From NCBI RefSeq assembly GCF_000284595.1, contig NC_017671.1:1769001-1833000 (forward strand): a stretch of 64,000 bases of DNA, in the 5' to 3' direction. Positions 14,804 to 23,615 of the stretch are shown here, one piece after another (the first letter of the stretch is position 1; each line of letters starts with the position of its first letter). Made by a program: the position numbers and the translations under genes. The notes beneath the pieces were generated by a model. The model was not told the DNA's origin. It saw nothing but the letters and a program-made list of their open reading frames with translations, and searched no databases. The stretch is from Stenotrophomonas maltophilia D457. GTDB lineage: Bacteria; Pseudomonadota; Gammaproteobacteria; Xanthomonadales; Xanthomonadaceae.

Positions 14804-17800
14804 ATGACGATCTCCGCTATCGATATCAAGCTGCGCCAGTCGCAGCGACTCACCGACAACCCGGACGGTGGTGGCCGAATGGTGCAAGCCGAGATCATCG
14901 ACGGCGCCATGAACAATCTTTTCCCCGATATCGGCGATGAAGAACGCACAACGGGGCGAACAACTCTGCGCAAGCTGTTTGTACACCTGGATACGGCTGC
15001 GCCGGACGTGCTGAAGGATGCGATTGGCGTGCTCATCGACCCGCCGAGTGACCCTCGTGTGACCGTGAGCATGTTCGCGACAGGGTCGTATAGCGATGTT
15101 CGGCTGGACGCCAAGAACCGCGTCGAGAGCTACATCACACGTGGCACCGAGTCCAGGTTCATCCTGATGGGCAACCATTTCAGCGGCCAGATGACGATGC
15201 TGGTCTATACCACGTCAGATGCGCCCAGCCCCGACATCAATGACAACTTCAGCCTGTTGACCCTCGCCGGCTCCGGGCATGATGAGGCGGAGCAGTATGT
15301 TCGCGTGAAAGCTGTCCTCTCCAGGACCACTCGCACCTTCACGGACGATCAGGGCGCATTCGAGCGCGATGTTCTCGTGATCGAGTTGATCAACCCGCTG
15401 CTGCGGAACTTCTTCGGACAGGAGGTCGTGCGCTACAGCGCAACAAAGCCGGCCACCCGCGTGTATGAGACAAATGTGGTTGACGCGACGAGCTATCACA
15501 GCGTCAAGCGCCTCTCTTCGGCTGCCAAGCCTGGCGACCTCTCTGTGGTGGTGGACACGCCGTACGTTCCGATTGTCCCCACTTCCACGGCCGAGACGCC
15601 GGTGAGCGACGTTTTGGCTGGTATGGGCACCATCAGTCACGTGCAGTCCGGCCCGGTCGGGAGCTTGAGCCAAACATTCTCAGCGAGCTTCAACGCGGGC
15701 GTGCCAGTCAACCGCTACCTGGGCACCGGAATGGCCGTTGGCAGCGTGAAGGTCATGGCTGGGAGCGTCGAGCTGGTGGATGACGGCAGCGGTGGCCTGG
15801 TATCTGCGGCCGTGACTCCCTGGGGTGGCAGTGTCGACTATCAATCCGGCGTTATATCGATCTCGCACGCGACGGGCGCTGGATTGACCAGCCTGAGCAT
15901 CTCCGCGACCCCCGCCGGGTCTATCTCCGTCCAGGGCTACACCGACGAGATCACGGTGACCCAAAACAACCAAGGAATGGTCTGGTTGTTGCAGCTGACC
16001 CCTCTTCCGGCACCGGGGACGGTTACCGTCGACTACCGGGCTCTGGGGCGCTGGGTGAGGCTGAGCGACAACGGGAAGGGGCAGCTGGTCGGCAAGCCTG
16101 GTCAGGGCGGTGGCACGATCAACTACATGACCGGCTCGGTCGTCCTGACGGCGGGTGCTTTGCCGGACCTGAAGAGCAGCATCATTGGCGCGTGGGGCAC
16201 GGCAGTTGTTGCAGAGCCTCGTACGGGCGATTCGGCCATTTTGCCGCCCGCGCTGCACTTCACGTTGGGCGAGGGGACCGCAGTCCCCGGTAGTGTCCAC
16301 ATGAAGCTTCGCGTCGGTGGGGCTGATGTGGAGGTGACCGATAACGGCGTCGGTGGTCTCCTTGTTGGGGGGCAGCTGCGCGGCTCGATCGCGTATGCCA
16401 CCGGTGAAGTGACGTTGCGCCCCGCCACCCTGCCGGATGCCGATAGCCAGGTCGCGGTCACATATGACTGGGGCCAGCAGCTCAATGCGGCGCCACAACC
16501 GGTGCCGGACGGCTCCGGGATTGTCTCCTTTGTGCTGCCGCAAGGCCCTGTGCGACCGGGATCGGTGCTGCTGGATTGGGTGATCAGCGTGCGCCGTGAT
16601 CGCGACGACATCTCATCAGCGCCGCAGGCAATGCGCGCGATCGCCAAGGACGATGGCAACGGAAACCTGCGGGCCGTCTCGGTGGGCGATGCGAGTGCCG
16701 ACACGGTATTGGGCTCGGTGAACTATGCGACCGGGGCGGTAAGCCTGCAGGCTGGAAAGTTCATGGTCCGCCAGGTGTCCTACCCGCAGTACGAGCTTCA
16801 GTCCGGGCGGCTGAAGGTGGTGGGGTACGGCCGCTTGGATGTGCTCGCTGAGTTTTCTGCTGGCACCATCATCTCAGTCGCTTGGCTGCTGTCGGGCGAC
16901 TCCTCCCAGCAAGCGCAGGAGAGCTTGCCGCTGCCCGCGATGCAGCTGCAGCTGACGCCCACCATCAGTGATAGCGTCGTTCCTGGTAGCGTGCGCTTCA
17001 GCTTCCGTGGGCGGACATACGTGGACCGCAGCGGCGGCCTGTATCACAGCATCGACCCTGCCACTGGCGCGGGTGTTTACGCAGGCACGATCGATTACAC
17101 GTCGGGAGTGGTGAATCTGTCGCAGTGGGTGCCAGGCGGAAGCAATCAGGTCCAGATCCTCTCCCTGCTGACCCGCATCGCTGACCCGGGCGTTACGTTC
17201 ATCTTCTTCCGCGCCCCGGGCTCCCCTCTGCGACCGGGCATGTTCACGTTGAGGGCGAGCCGCCTCGACGGTGAGCTGCTGACCGCGACGGCTGATATCA
17301 ATGGTGATATCGCCACCTCCCAGATGCGGGGGACGGTCGATTGGGAGAGCGGTGTCGTCAAGGTGCAGTTCGGCGAGCTGGTGCCCGTAGCTGGCAATGA
17401 GGGAATGCCCTGGTTCGACCCCGCACTGGTGGAAGGGGACCGCGTCTGGCGGCCGGCTCTGGTCCTGCCTGGCTCGATCTACATGGGAGCCGTGGTCTAT
17501 CGGTCAATCCCCCTGTCTGAGGTGGTGATCGGCCTCTCATCTGTTCGCCTTCCCAGCGACGGTCGTGTTCCAGCGTTCAAGCCCGGGCAGACGGTCCTGA
17601 TTCACCACACGGCAAAGCACAGTGTTGCGGCGCCCCAGGCGAATCAGGTGCTGAGTTTTGGCCGGGCGCGTATCGCAGGGCTGGAAGTCAGGGACGCGGC
17701 TGGGAAGCCCGTGGATAGCGCCTGGTACACCGCTGACCTTGATGCAGGGAGCTTGACCTTCAGCGATCCGCTCAACCTTTCCGCATACACGCTGCCAATC

Positions 17801-18409
17801 GTAGTGAGCGAGCGTGTCGAGGACCGTCGTTTGGTGGTCCAGCCGCAGATCACAGGAGAAATTGAAATCAACACTGGCCTGACCCACGACTACCCAGCAG
17901 GCGAATCCCTCATCAGTACGGCGCTGCGGCTTGGCGAGGCGAATGGATCACTGGACCTGCAGGCGCGGGTCGAGAGCCTGTTCGATCAGGCCGCGTGGAC
18001 CGGAGCCTGGAGCAACATTCCGATTGGCAGCCCGGCTCCTGGCACCTACAACGACACGGACTTCCCTCTCGATGTGACCAACAGCGACGCCATAACGGAG
18101 CGATGGGCCGTTCGGTTCACCAGCTCGACGAACTTTGAAGTCATGGGGGAGACGGTGGGCGTGATCGCCACTGGGAGTACTACAACGGACCTTGCGCCCA
18201 TCAACCCTCGCACCAACAAGGCGTACTTCAGCATGCGGGCTGCTGGCTGGGGTGGTGGTTGGTCGGTGAACAATGTCGTGCGCTTCAATACCGTGGGCGG
18301 CCTGGCACCGGTGTGGATGGCGCGGACCACGCTACCTGGTACGCCGACAGGCGCAACCGACTCCACCCGGCTTATGGTGGTGGGCAACGTCGCTGGAGGT
18401 GCCCAGTGA
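14804..18409 (+). CDS. Large tail-tip protein with repeated beta modules
   Basis: A 1201-aa protein of unknown fold in the distal tail cluster. A unique N-terminal part (1-230) is followed by at least six modules marked by a motif of the form G-S/T-I/V-x-Y/W-x-S/T-G-x-V. The copies are seen near residues 342, 436, 526, 636, 760 and 843 (for example GTINYMTGSVVL and GSVNYATGAVSL). The C-terminal 250 residues differ and contain PIGSPAPGTYNDTDFPLDV. Repeated beta-sandwich modules suggest a long tip or side-fibre shaft. Its stop overlaps the next start (GTGA). It has no membrane segments or obvious enzyme motifs. Confidence 0.62.
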   Translation: MTISAIDIKLRQSQRLTDNPDGGGRMVQAEIIDGAMNNLFPDIGDEERTTGRTTLRKLFVHLDTAAPDVLKDAIGVLIDPPSDPRVTVSMFATGSYSDVRLDAKNRVESYITRGTESRFILMGNHFSGQMTMLVYTTSDAPSPDINDNFSLLTLAGSGHDEAEQYVRVKAVLSRTTRTFTDDQGAFERDVLVIELINPLLRNFFGQEVVRYSATKPATRVYETNVVDATSYHSVKRLSSAAKPGDLSVVVDTPYVPIVPTSTAETPVSDVLAGMGTISHVQSGPVGSLSQTFSASFNAGVPVNRYLGTGMAVGSVKVMAGSVELVDDGSGGLVSAAVTPWGGSVDYQSGVISISHATGAGLTSLSISATPAGSISVQGYTDEITVTQNNQGMVWLLQLTPLPAPGTVTVDYRALGRWVRLSDNGKGQLVGKPGQGGGTINYMTGSVVLTAGALPDLKSSIIGAWGTAVVAEPRTGDSAILPPALHFTLGEGTAVPGSVHMKLRVGGADVEVTDNGVGGLLVGGQLRGSIAYATGEVTLRPATLPDADSQVAVTYDWGQQLNAAPQPVPDGSGIVSFVLPQGPVRPGSVLLDWVISVRRDRDDISSAPQAMRAIAKDDGNGNLRAVSVGDASADTVLGSVNYATGAVSLQAGKFMVRQVSYPQYELQSGRLKVVGYGRLDVLAEFSAGTIISVAWLLSGDSSQQAQESLPLPAMQLQLTPTISDSVVPGSVRFSFRGRTYVDRSGGLYHSIDPATGAGVYAGTIDYTSGVVNLSQWVPGGSNQVQILSLLTRIADPGVTFIFFRAPGSPLRPGMFTLRASRLDGELLTATADINGDIATSQMRGTVDWESGVVKVQFGELVPVAGNEGMPWFDPALVEGDRVWRPALVLPGSIYMGAVVYRSIPLSEVVIGLSSVRLPSDGRVPAFKPGQTVLIHHTAKHSVAAPQANQVLSFGRARIAGLEVRDAAGKPVDSAWYTADLDAGSLTFSDPLNLSAYTLPIVVSERVEDRRLVVQPQITGEIEINTGLTHDYPAGESLISTALRLGEANGSLDLQARVESLFDQAAWTGAWSNIPIGSPAPGTYNDTDFPLDVTNSDAITERWAVRFTSSTNFEVMGETVGVIATGSTTTDLAPINPRTNKAYFSMRAAGWGGGWSVNNVVRFNTVGGLAPVWMARTTLPGTPTGATDSTRLMVVGNVAGGAQ

Positions 18410-19440
18410 CGCTGGTACCGATCGTCTACCGCAGCACAGATCCGGGCGCGCCCGTTCTTAATGGGCAGGCGGGATCTCTGCTTGCCTTGCTCAACGCAAT
18501 CCTGGTGACGGGTTACGGGGACGGTGCGTCGTCAAAGCCTGGTGCAGGTTGGACTCGGCCCTACGCTAGTTCATCCGTCCAGGTATTTCGGAACAGCGCG
18601 ACAACCGGCTCTGGCACCTATTTGCGAGTGCGCGACGACGCCTCGGCTGCAACGTTGAGCACGGGGTGTGTGGCACAGGTCCTGGCCTACAGTTCGATGA
18701 CTGACATCGACACCGGTGCGGATCAGACCCCAAGCGCTGCGCTGCAGGCGCGTGGCTCTTTCATTGCGAAGGCGCCAACGGCAACTGCGGCCGCTCGCAG
18801 TTGGATGGCAATTGCGACGGAGATTGGCTTCTACCTTTTCACTGCATGGAGCAATTTCAACAACGGACTCGGAGCGTACTACTACGGCGACATTGATACT
18901 GTCGTCTCGGGCGACGTCTTTCCATTCGTGATGTTTGGTTCCAATGATATGACCTCGTTCTCCGGTGCGTGGAACACTGATGCATGCTCGTTGTTCTTCG
19001 CATCGGCATTGGGAGTTGCGGTTGACGGCGTAACTAAGCGCGATGGGTCGTATGTGCCCGGCGGGTTCGTAATGCGCAGCTACATCGGTGGGCAAAATGC
19101 ACCTGGTCGTGTTGCTACCACTGGCATCGACCCTGCTGCCGGCAACTCGAATAACCGTTCCTATGGGTCCGGATCGTACCCAGTAGGCCCGGACCGTGCG
19201 CATGGGGGGTACAACTACATGCGCGCTGCGGTACGCGAAGCGCCGTTCGCCTTGCGCGGTCACTTGCCTGGTGTCTTGGTCCCGCTGCACGCGCGCCCGC
19301 ATGCCGAAGGCAGCGTGGTGCCGTTCATTGAGGGTATCGGCCTGGGTCAATGGCTGGCAGTCAACTACAACGTGGTAGAGCCAGACGTTGCCGATCGCAA
19401 TGGACAGGTGCTCTTCCGTTTGGATGCACCCTGGCGATGA
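18406..19440 (+). CDS. Distal tail protein, unknown family
   Basis: The GTG at 18406 overlaps the previous stop by 4 nt, giving 344 aa. The sequence is rich in Ser, Gly, Tyr and aromatic residues (WTRPYASSSVQVFRNSATTG, LFTAWSNFNNGLGAYYYGD), typical of beta-rich surface proteins of virions. No family was recognised. Being between the modular tail protein and the Trp-rich tail protein, it is probably part of the tail tip or an adhesion component. Receptor binding is possible but unproven. Confidence 0.55.
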   Translation: MTLVPIVYRSTDPGAPVLNGQAGSLLALLNAILVTGYGDGASSKPGAGWTRPYASSSVQVFRNSATTGSGTYLRVRDDASAATLSTGCVAQVLAYSSMTDIDTGADQTPSAALQARGSFIAKAPTATAAARSWMAIATEIGFYLFTAWSNFNNGLGAYYYGDIDTVVSGDVFPFVMFGSNDMTSFSGAWNTDACSLFFASALGVAVDGVTKRDGSYVPGGFVMRSYIGGQNAPGRVATTGIDPAAGNSNNRSYGSGSYPVGPDRAHGGYNYMRAAVREAPFALRGHLPGVLVPLHARPHAEGSVVPFIEGIGLGQWLAVNYNVVEPDVADRNGQVLFRLDAPWR

Positions 19441-19754
19441 TCGTTGGCACCTTCTATCGCAGTTGGGGCCCGCGAGGCGGGGATGGCTTCCTCGGAGGGA
19501 CTGCGCCTGACGGGGATAACGACGGCCGCGCGAAGATCATGAATGTACCGCGTCGTGTGTACATCCAGGTCTATGTGATGCGCGACGCTGTAGACGTCCA
19601 GTACGTCGCTTCAGTGCTGAGCGGTCAAGACGGTGTGTGGCGCCTTCAGGGCATCGACCGAACGCGGAAGTACCGCGTGATTGGTACGGACTTGGCTGCG
19701 GGGGTCAACTCGGCCATCCAAGACTGGGTAGTGCCGGCAAAGATGGAGCCGTGA
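19437..19754 (+). CDS. Small tail protein, unknown family
   Basis: ATG 19437 overlaps the previous stop (ATGA) and yields 105 aa with a beta-rich C terminus. The second half reads RRVYIQVYVMRDAVDVQYVA then GQDGVWRLQGIDRTRKYRVI, which looks like a compact beta barrel or fibronectin-like domain as found in virion proteins. Context only supports a tail role. The frame also extends upstream to 19350 inside the previous gene, which seems less likely. Confidence 0.55.
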   Translation: MIVGTFYRSWGPRGGDGFLGGTAPDGDNDGRAKIMNVPRRVYIQVYVMRDAVDVQYVASVLSGQDGVWRLQGIDRTRKYRVIGTDLAAGVNSAIQDWVVPAKMEP

Positions 19755-21559
19755 TGTCAGGGGGCGGTGCATTCGTTCGGCTCAACCTTGGCCCGCGATT
19801 CGGTGGTGCGGGTGGGTTCACGCCACTAAATCTCGGTGTCGACTGGGATGAGAATCCTGTTGAGCCCGTAGTGCGGGGCCTGTCGCTCGCCGTCTCTATC
19901 GCCTGGCGGGAGGCTGGTCGGGCGAGGTGTTCCACTAGGGTGGGATGGGGCACGTCGAGTTCGCTGCGTTGTTCGTGCTTAGTGCCATGGGAGGGCACTA
20001 AGCGGGTGGATGGTTCCACGTCAGTTGCGTGGGGCGTCGCCCCCCCCATGGCTGGCGAAGCGGGGTTTCGGTGGCGGAACGCGGCTCTCGTTGGCGAGAG
20101 CGTTGGGTTGCCGTGGGGTGGGTTGCCGCAGGCGTCGCGATTCCTGCTGGCTGGTTGGCGAGGCAGGCTCGACGTTACCGGGATCACTGCTCGTATCGCG
20201 TGGATGCGAGGCTTGCCTGTCCACGCGAAGCAGGGGCTGCCGTGGCAGGGAGCACCCAGAACGGCAAGCGATAGCTGGTCCGATAGCTGGAAGCACCTCG
20301 GCGCAGCCAGGCGTCATGGTCGCCTGCCTTGGGGCTCTGCGAGGCCGTTGCCCTGGGTCATCCGCCCTCCGGTAAAGCCTGACCCTGATCCAGATCCAGA
20401 GCCGGGCGTTCCGCCAGGTCATTCCGTTTCGCTGAACTTGGGTTGCTCGGTGGTGGGCGTCCCCGGTCTTGCACCCCTCAACCTTGGAACCACCGCGTGC
20501 TACGTGGTGCGACCGCAACGCAGGACGTATGTCGTGATCAATGAAGTTTCGTTTGTACGGCTCCCTGATCGGACGCCCATCGAGGTGTCGAGGATCTCGC
20601 TCAGTGCGAGCAGGAGCGCCTGGGGGTGGACCTTCGACGTTGAGCTGGCCGACCCAACGCAACTGTCGCTGCTGAAGCCAACGGCGGCTGGCCCGCGCCA
20701 GTTTGAGGTATCTCTCAATGGACATGTGTGGACTGGCATCATCGAGAGCTTCCAGAAGCAGCGAGAGTTTGCCGATGGGGGAGTCCGGCTTAGCGGCAGG
20801 TCGCGGACGGCGCTGCTTGCGGCGCCGTACGCGCCGGCAAGGGTCAAGGTCGCTAACGAGGACAGGAGCATGGCCCAGCTGGTGGCCGAAGAGCTGGCCG
20901 ATACCGGATTCACCAGCCAGTACGAGACGGTTGATTGGACGGTGCCTGCTGGTGCTTGGTTCTATGACGCCAGCACGCCCCTTGATGCGATCAGTGCACT
21001 GGCCGAGGCGAGCGGGGCGGTTGTTCAATCTCATCCGCAAGACCTCTCGCTTCACGTCCGCGCGAGCTACCCAGTCAGCCCATGGCTCTGGCGCGACACC
21101 CAGCCAGCCCATGTTGTGCAAGAAGACATCGTGCTGACTGAGAGCTTGCAGATGCGGAGCGCGCCACTGTATGACGCCGTCGTGGTGACTGGCGAGATTT
21201 CGGGGAAAGGAGTCACCTGCAAGGTGCGTAAAGCTGGTGAGGCAGGGCAGCTTTACGCACAGCAAGTGAGCAGCCCGCTGATCAGCGTCGCTGCGGCGGG
21301 TGCTGAGCGAGGACGCAACGTTCTGAGCGATCGCGGTGAGCAGGCAGCCGTGGACCTGACGGTTCCCCTCTTCCCGAGGCCGCTGAAGGCGGGGGAAGTG
21401 GGTGCCATCATGCCTTTGGATCTGGTGGAGGTCGTTGCTGCTGAAGGCACTTGGCACGGGCAATGCGAGTCCTTGCGCATCGAGGTTGTGATCGATCAGC
21501 AGGCCGTTGTGATTGAACAGACAGCCACTCTGGAAAGGCACTACACCGATGCGGACTGA
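19754..21559 (+). CDS. Tail protein with Trp-rich N-terminal repeats
   Basis: ATG 19754 shares its A with the previous stop; 601 aa. The N-terminal 215 residues are unusual. They are Trp/Arg/Gly rich with recurring L-P-W-G/Q phrases (GLPWGG, GLPWQG, RLPWGS, PLPWV). They are framed by two copies of a LNLG...PLNLG element, near residues 10-27 and again near 220-240 after an acidic-Pro linker (PDPDPDPEPGVPP). Residues 255-601 look like a folded hub-type domain (VSFVRLPDRTPIEVSRISLS, IVLTESLQMRSAPLYDAVVV), possibly like late-control gpD baseplate hubs. The hub idea is an inference. Confidence 0.55.
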   Translation: MSGGGAFVRLNLGPRFGGAGGFTPLNLGVDWDENPVEPVVRGLSLAVSIAWREAGRARCSTRVGWGTSSSLRCSCLVPWEGTKRVDGSTSVAWGVAPPMAGEAGFRWRNAALVGESVGLPWGGLPQASRFLLAGWRGRLDVTGITARIAWMRGLPVHAKQGLPWQGAPRTASDSWSDSWKHLGAARRHGRLPWGSARPLPWVIRPPVKPDPDPDPEPGVPPGHSVSLNLGCSVVGVPGLAPLNLGTTACYVVRPQRRTYVVINEVSFVRLPDRTPIEVSRISLSASRSAWGWTFDVELADPTQLSLLKPTAAGPRQFEVSLNGHVWTGIIESFQKQREFADGGVRLSGRSRTALLAAPYAPARVKVANEDRSMAQLVAEELADTGFTSQYETVDWTVPAGAWFYDASTPLDAISALAEASGAVVQSHPQDLSLHVRASYPVSPWLWRDTQPAHVVQEDIVLTESLQMRSAPLYDAVVVTGEISGKGVTCKVRKAGEAGQLYAQQVSSPLISVAAAGAERGRNVLSDRGEQAAVDLTVPLFPRPLKAGEVGAIMPLDLVEVVAAEGTWHGQCESLRIEVVIDQQAVVIEQTATLERHYTDAD

Positions 21560-21782
21560 CCTCTGGGATCAATTCGGCGAGCTGGTGACCAGCAGCCCCC
21601 GATTGCTGGCGACCGTCACTGCGCACAACAGTGACGGAACCAGCACGCTGACCACTTATGACGGAGTACAGATGCGGGCCTTTGGTCAGCTCCAGTTACC
21701 CATCCCGTACAACGTGTGGGTCCGGGGTGGGCGCCTGGTTGAGGCCGCGCCCAACCTGCCGTTGGTGGAATTAGTGGTTTAA
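21549..21782 (+). CDS. Small C-terminal tail gene
   Basis: ATG 21549 overlaps the previous gene by 11 nt and gives 77 aa (MRTDLWDQFGELVTSSPRLL ... LPLVELVV), all beta-like. It ends the late operon: a hairpin region follows and the next gene is on the other strand. The size and place resemble small tail-spike or puncturing-device-associated proteins, but no family was recognised. Confidence 0.55.
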   Translation: MRTDLWDQFGELVTSSPRLLATVTAHNSDGTSTLTTYDGVQMRAFGQLQLPIPYNVWVRGGRLVEAAPNLPLVELVV

Positions 21783-21789
21783 CGAAACA

Positions 21790-21824
21790 GGGTGCTGCCC
21801 AAATGCCTGCAGGCACCCGGGCAG
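21790..21824 (+). terminator. Hairpin at the end of the late operon
   Basis: Alternative stems: GGGTGC (21790) with GCACCC (21813), or CTGCCC (21795) with GGGCAG (21819). It lies 8 nt after the last tail stop codon and before a reverse-strand gene, so an end-of-operon signal is expected here. No T-run is visible. Confidence 0.4.
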
Positions 21825-21855
21825 TGGTGGAGGCTGGCTTCGGCGCCTAGATTCC

Positions 21856-22200
21856 CTAGCTCCTGGCGTCGAAGAACACTGCCTGATCGAAATCTGCCCC
21901 GAAGTGATCGATGAAGGTTGCAAGGAGATTGCCACTCAGTTCCTTGAATGCGAGTTTTCTCTCGGCGGTAGTGGCGTTTTTGTAGTACTTGACGTAGAAG
22001 CTCAGGGATGACGGAGCGACATTCGTCACGTGCGCGACAAGATAGCCTTTGCCAGCAATTTGATCAGCGACATGCGTGAAGTCCCCGTCGCTGTCTTCCT
22101 TCCAGGTGGAAATTCCGCCTGATTTGTTTCCGAGGGCTATTTTGGATTTGAACTGGTTTAGAAGCTTGCTTGGGTTGCTGCATTCGAAGCGAATCGCCAT
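21856..22200 (-). CDS. Hypothetical accessory protein
   Basis: A 114-aa protein with a good start: ATG at 22200 behind AGGGGAAAG on the reverse strand. It begins MAIRFECSNPSKLLNQFKSK and ends FGADFDQAVFFDARS, with several Lys and aromatic residues and no membrane segment. Function was not recognised. It is transcribed against the late operon at the phage right end, the classic place for a moron or lysogenic-conversion gene expressed from the prophage by itself. Codon use is less GC-biased than in the tail genes. Confidence 0.6.
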   Translation of the reverse strand: MAIRFECSNPSKLLNQFKSKIALGNKSGGISTWKEDSDGDFTHVADQIAGKGYLVAHVTNVAPSSLSFYVKYYKNATTAERKLAFKELSGNLLATFIDHFGADFDQAVFFDARS

Positions 22201-22619
22201 CTCTTTCCCCTGTGTAGTTCGGAATGAACCGCAATTCAACATGCGGGTCATTCATCATTGCGCAAGGACGCGTGGGAATCTAGCCGCGTCTATGTCTTTG
22301 GCCCAGCGCTTGATTGCTTCGGAGACCGTAGCTCCTTTCAGGCGCCGCCGAGAGTGGCTAAGCAGTTCGATCTGGCGCGAGTTCAGTCAGGTGCATTCCG
22401 CGTTCGCAGGATATGCGACCGACGCCCCGTATGCTCCACGGCGAGCCTCCCTTGCACGGTTACCAGGGCTTTCGCACCGATCCGGTCCCGCTGGCTGGGT
22501 TCAGATGGGGGCACTTCATACGGGCGGAGCCCGTCTGATCAGGCCATTGATACGTTAGGCAGTACTCCACCGGAGAACAGCGTTGTATAGTTGCCGTTCA
22601 TGGACCACAGGGGTACAGG
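22201..22619. other. Gene-poor 419-bp stretch between divergent accessory genes
   Basis: No convincing gene. Overlapping short frames exist (for example 22258-22590) but have Cys/Arg-rich, low-complexity translations and no ribosome site. The stretch must hold the promoters of the two divergent neighbours. TATAGT lies about 30 nt before the ATG at 22620, without a clear -35. Confidence 0.5.
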
Positions 22620-23615
22620 ATGTCGAAGTTCAGTTTGAGGTTTTATCGGGTTGCACATTGCGGTTACTACAAGCACGGACAGCCGGATCCCGCTATCGGC
22701 GATCTTGATTTTTTCCTTGAAGAACTGCGTGAATATGCCGCTGGGAAGAACTTGGAAGATACGAGGGTTGAAGGCGGTGGTGATCGGCTGCCGGCCTATC
22801 TGTTTGACATCAAACAGCATGGTAGTTGCTGGATACTAACGCTTTGGAATGAGGTGCCGGCTGATGAAGGTGCCGTTGCCTCCGTGCCGGCGTCGTCGCC
22901 TGTCGGCGCTGGAACGGTGCTTTCAAATCCGGTGGCTGCGAATAGCATACCAGGCTTCCCCACTTATTTCCTTTTCGTTCCCGAGGCGGAGCTCGTGGCG
23001 CCGGTAGTTTACGGCGATTCGGTGTTTGGTCTCCCTCAGTTTAAGCAATACGCTCATCAGTTCCTGGAAAATTCGACCAGCGTCGTTCATTTCGACGAGG
23101 ATGGGGATGAGGCGGAAGTGCTAGGGTACGAAGATAGTGATGGGGAGGTTCGTGAGGATCTGCGCGCCAGATTTGAGATCCAGCTTAAGCGTAGCGGTAC
23201 GCAAGAGGCAGCTATTATCAAAAAGGCCGCATCAATCAGATCGATCATTAGAGTGGCTGAGATGAAGACTGTCACGCAGCCAGAGAGGGCTCGATTCCAG
23301 AGGTTCTTGGATTTCTGGGGCATGACGGCTGCCCCTGCAGCGAAGACAGTCCGCATTCGCCAGCAAATCCCTGTGTCGGTCACTAAAGACCAGGTGAAGG
23401 CAATGATCGATGACCTGTCTGAGAATCTCGTGCCAAAGAGAAACGACATTGCATTTAAGTTTGAGAAGGAGGCACAGCCGGTGTGGTTAAGTGGGAGTAT
23501 TGCGTCTGCCAGCTATGATCTTAATGTCGATAAGGTGGATGGTGTTTTCTCCGCTGAAGATCTTGCGAGAGCATTTTCGCGGAGAAAAGGTGCGCTAATT
23601 GGTGATGCAGGATAA
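22620..23615 (+). CDS. Unknown soluble protein of a two-gene accessory cassette
   Basis: A 331-aa protein, not recognised. It begins MSKFSLRFYRVAHCGYYKHG and has a Pro/Val/Ala-rich insertion near residues 80-110. An acidic segment lies near 155-175 (DEDGDEAEVLGYEDSDGE). The C-terminal half is helical and basic (RTQ-type repeats absent; ARFEIQLKRSGTQEAAIIKK, TKDQVKAMIDDLSENLVPKR). No membrane segment or catalytic motif is evident. It overlaps the downstream four-helix membrane gene (TAATG), so the two are coupled. GC content is visibly lower than in the flanking phage genes. The arrangement of a soluble protein plus membrane partner at a prophage end resembles anti-phage systems, which is inference only. 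Confidence 0.62.
   Translation: MSKFSLRFYRVAHCGYYKHGQPDPAIGDLDFFLEELREYAAGKNLEDTRVEGGGDRLPAYLFDIKQHGSCWILTLWNEVPADEGAVASVPASSPVGAGTVLSNPVAANSIPGFPTYFLFVPEAELVAPVVYGDSVFGLPQFKQYAHQFLENSTSVVHFDEDGDEAEVLGYEDSDGEVREDLRARFEIQLKRSGTQEAAIIKKAASIRSIIRVAEMKTVTQPERARFQRFLDFWGMTAAPAAKTVRIRQQIPVSVTKDQVKAMIDDLSENLVPKRNDIAFKFEKEAQPVWLSGSIASASYDLNVDKVDGVFSAEDLARAFSRRKGALIGDAG

Noticed and set aside
20021..21541. Long reverse reading frame (506 codons)
   Set aside because: It lies fully opposite the tail hub-like gene, has no ribosome site and reads like antisense of GC-rich coding sequence.
22258..22590. Possible 110-aa gene
   Set aside because: No ribosome site, Cys/Arg-rich random-like translation, overlapping another equally open frame.
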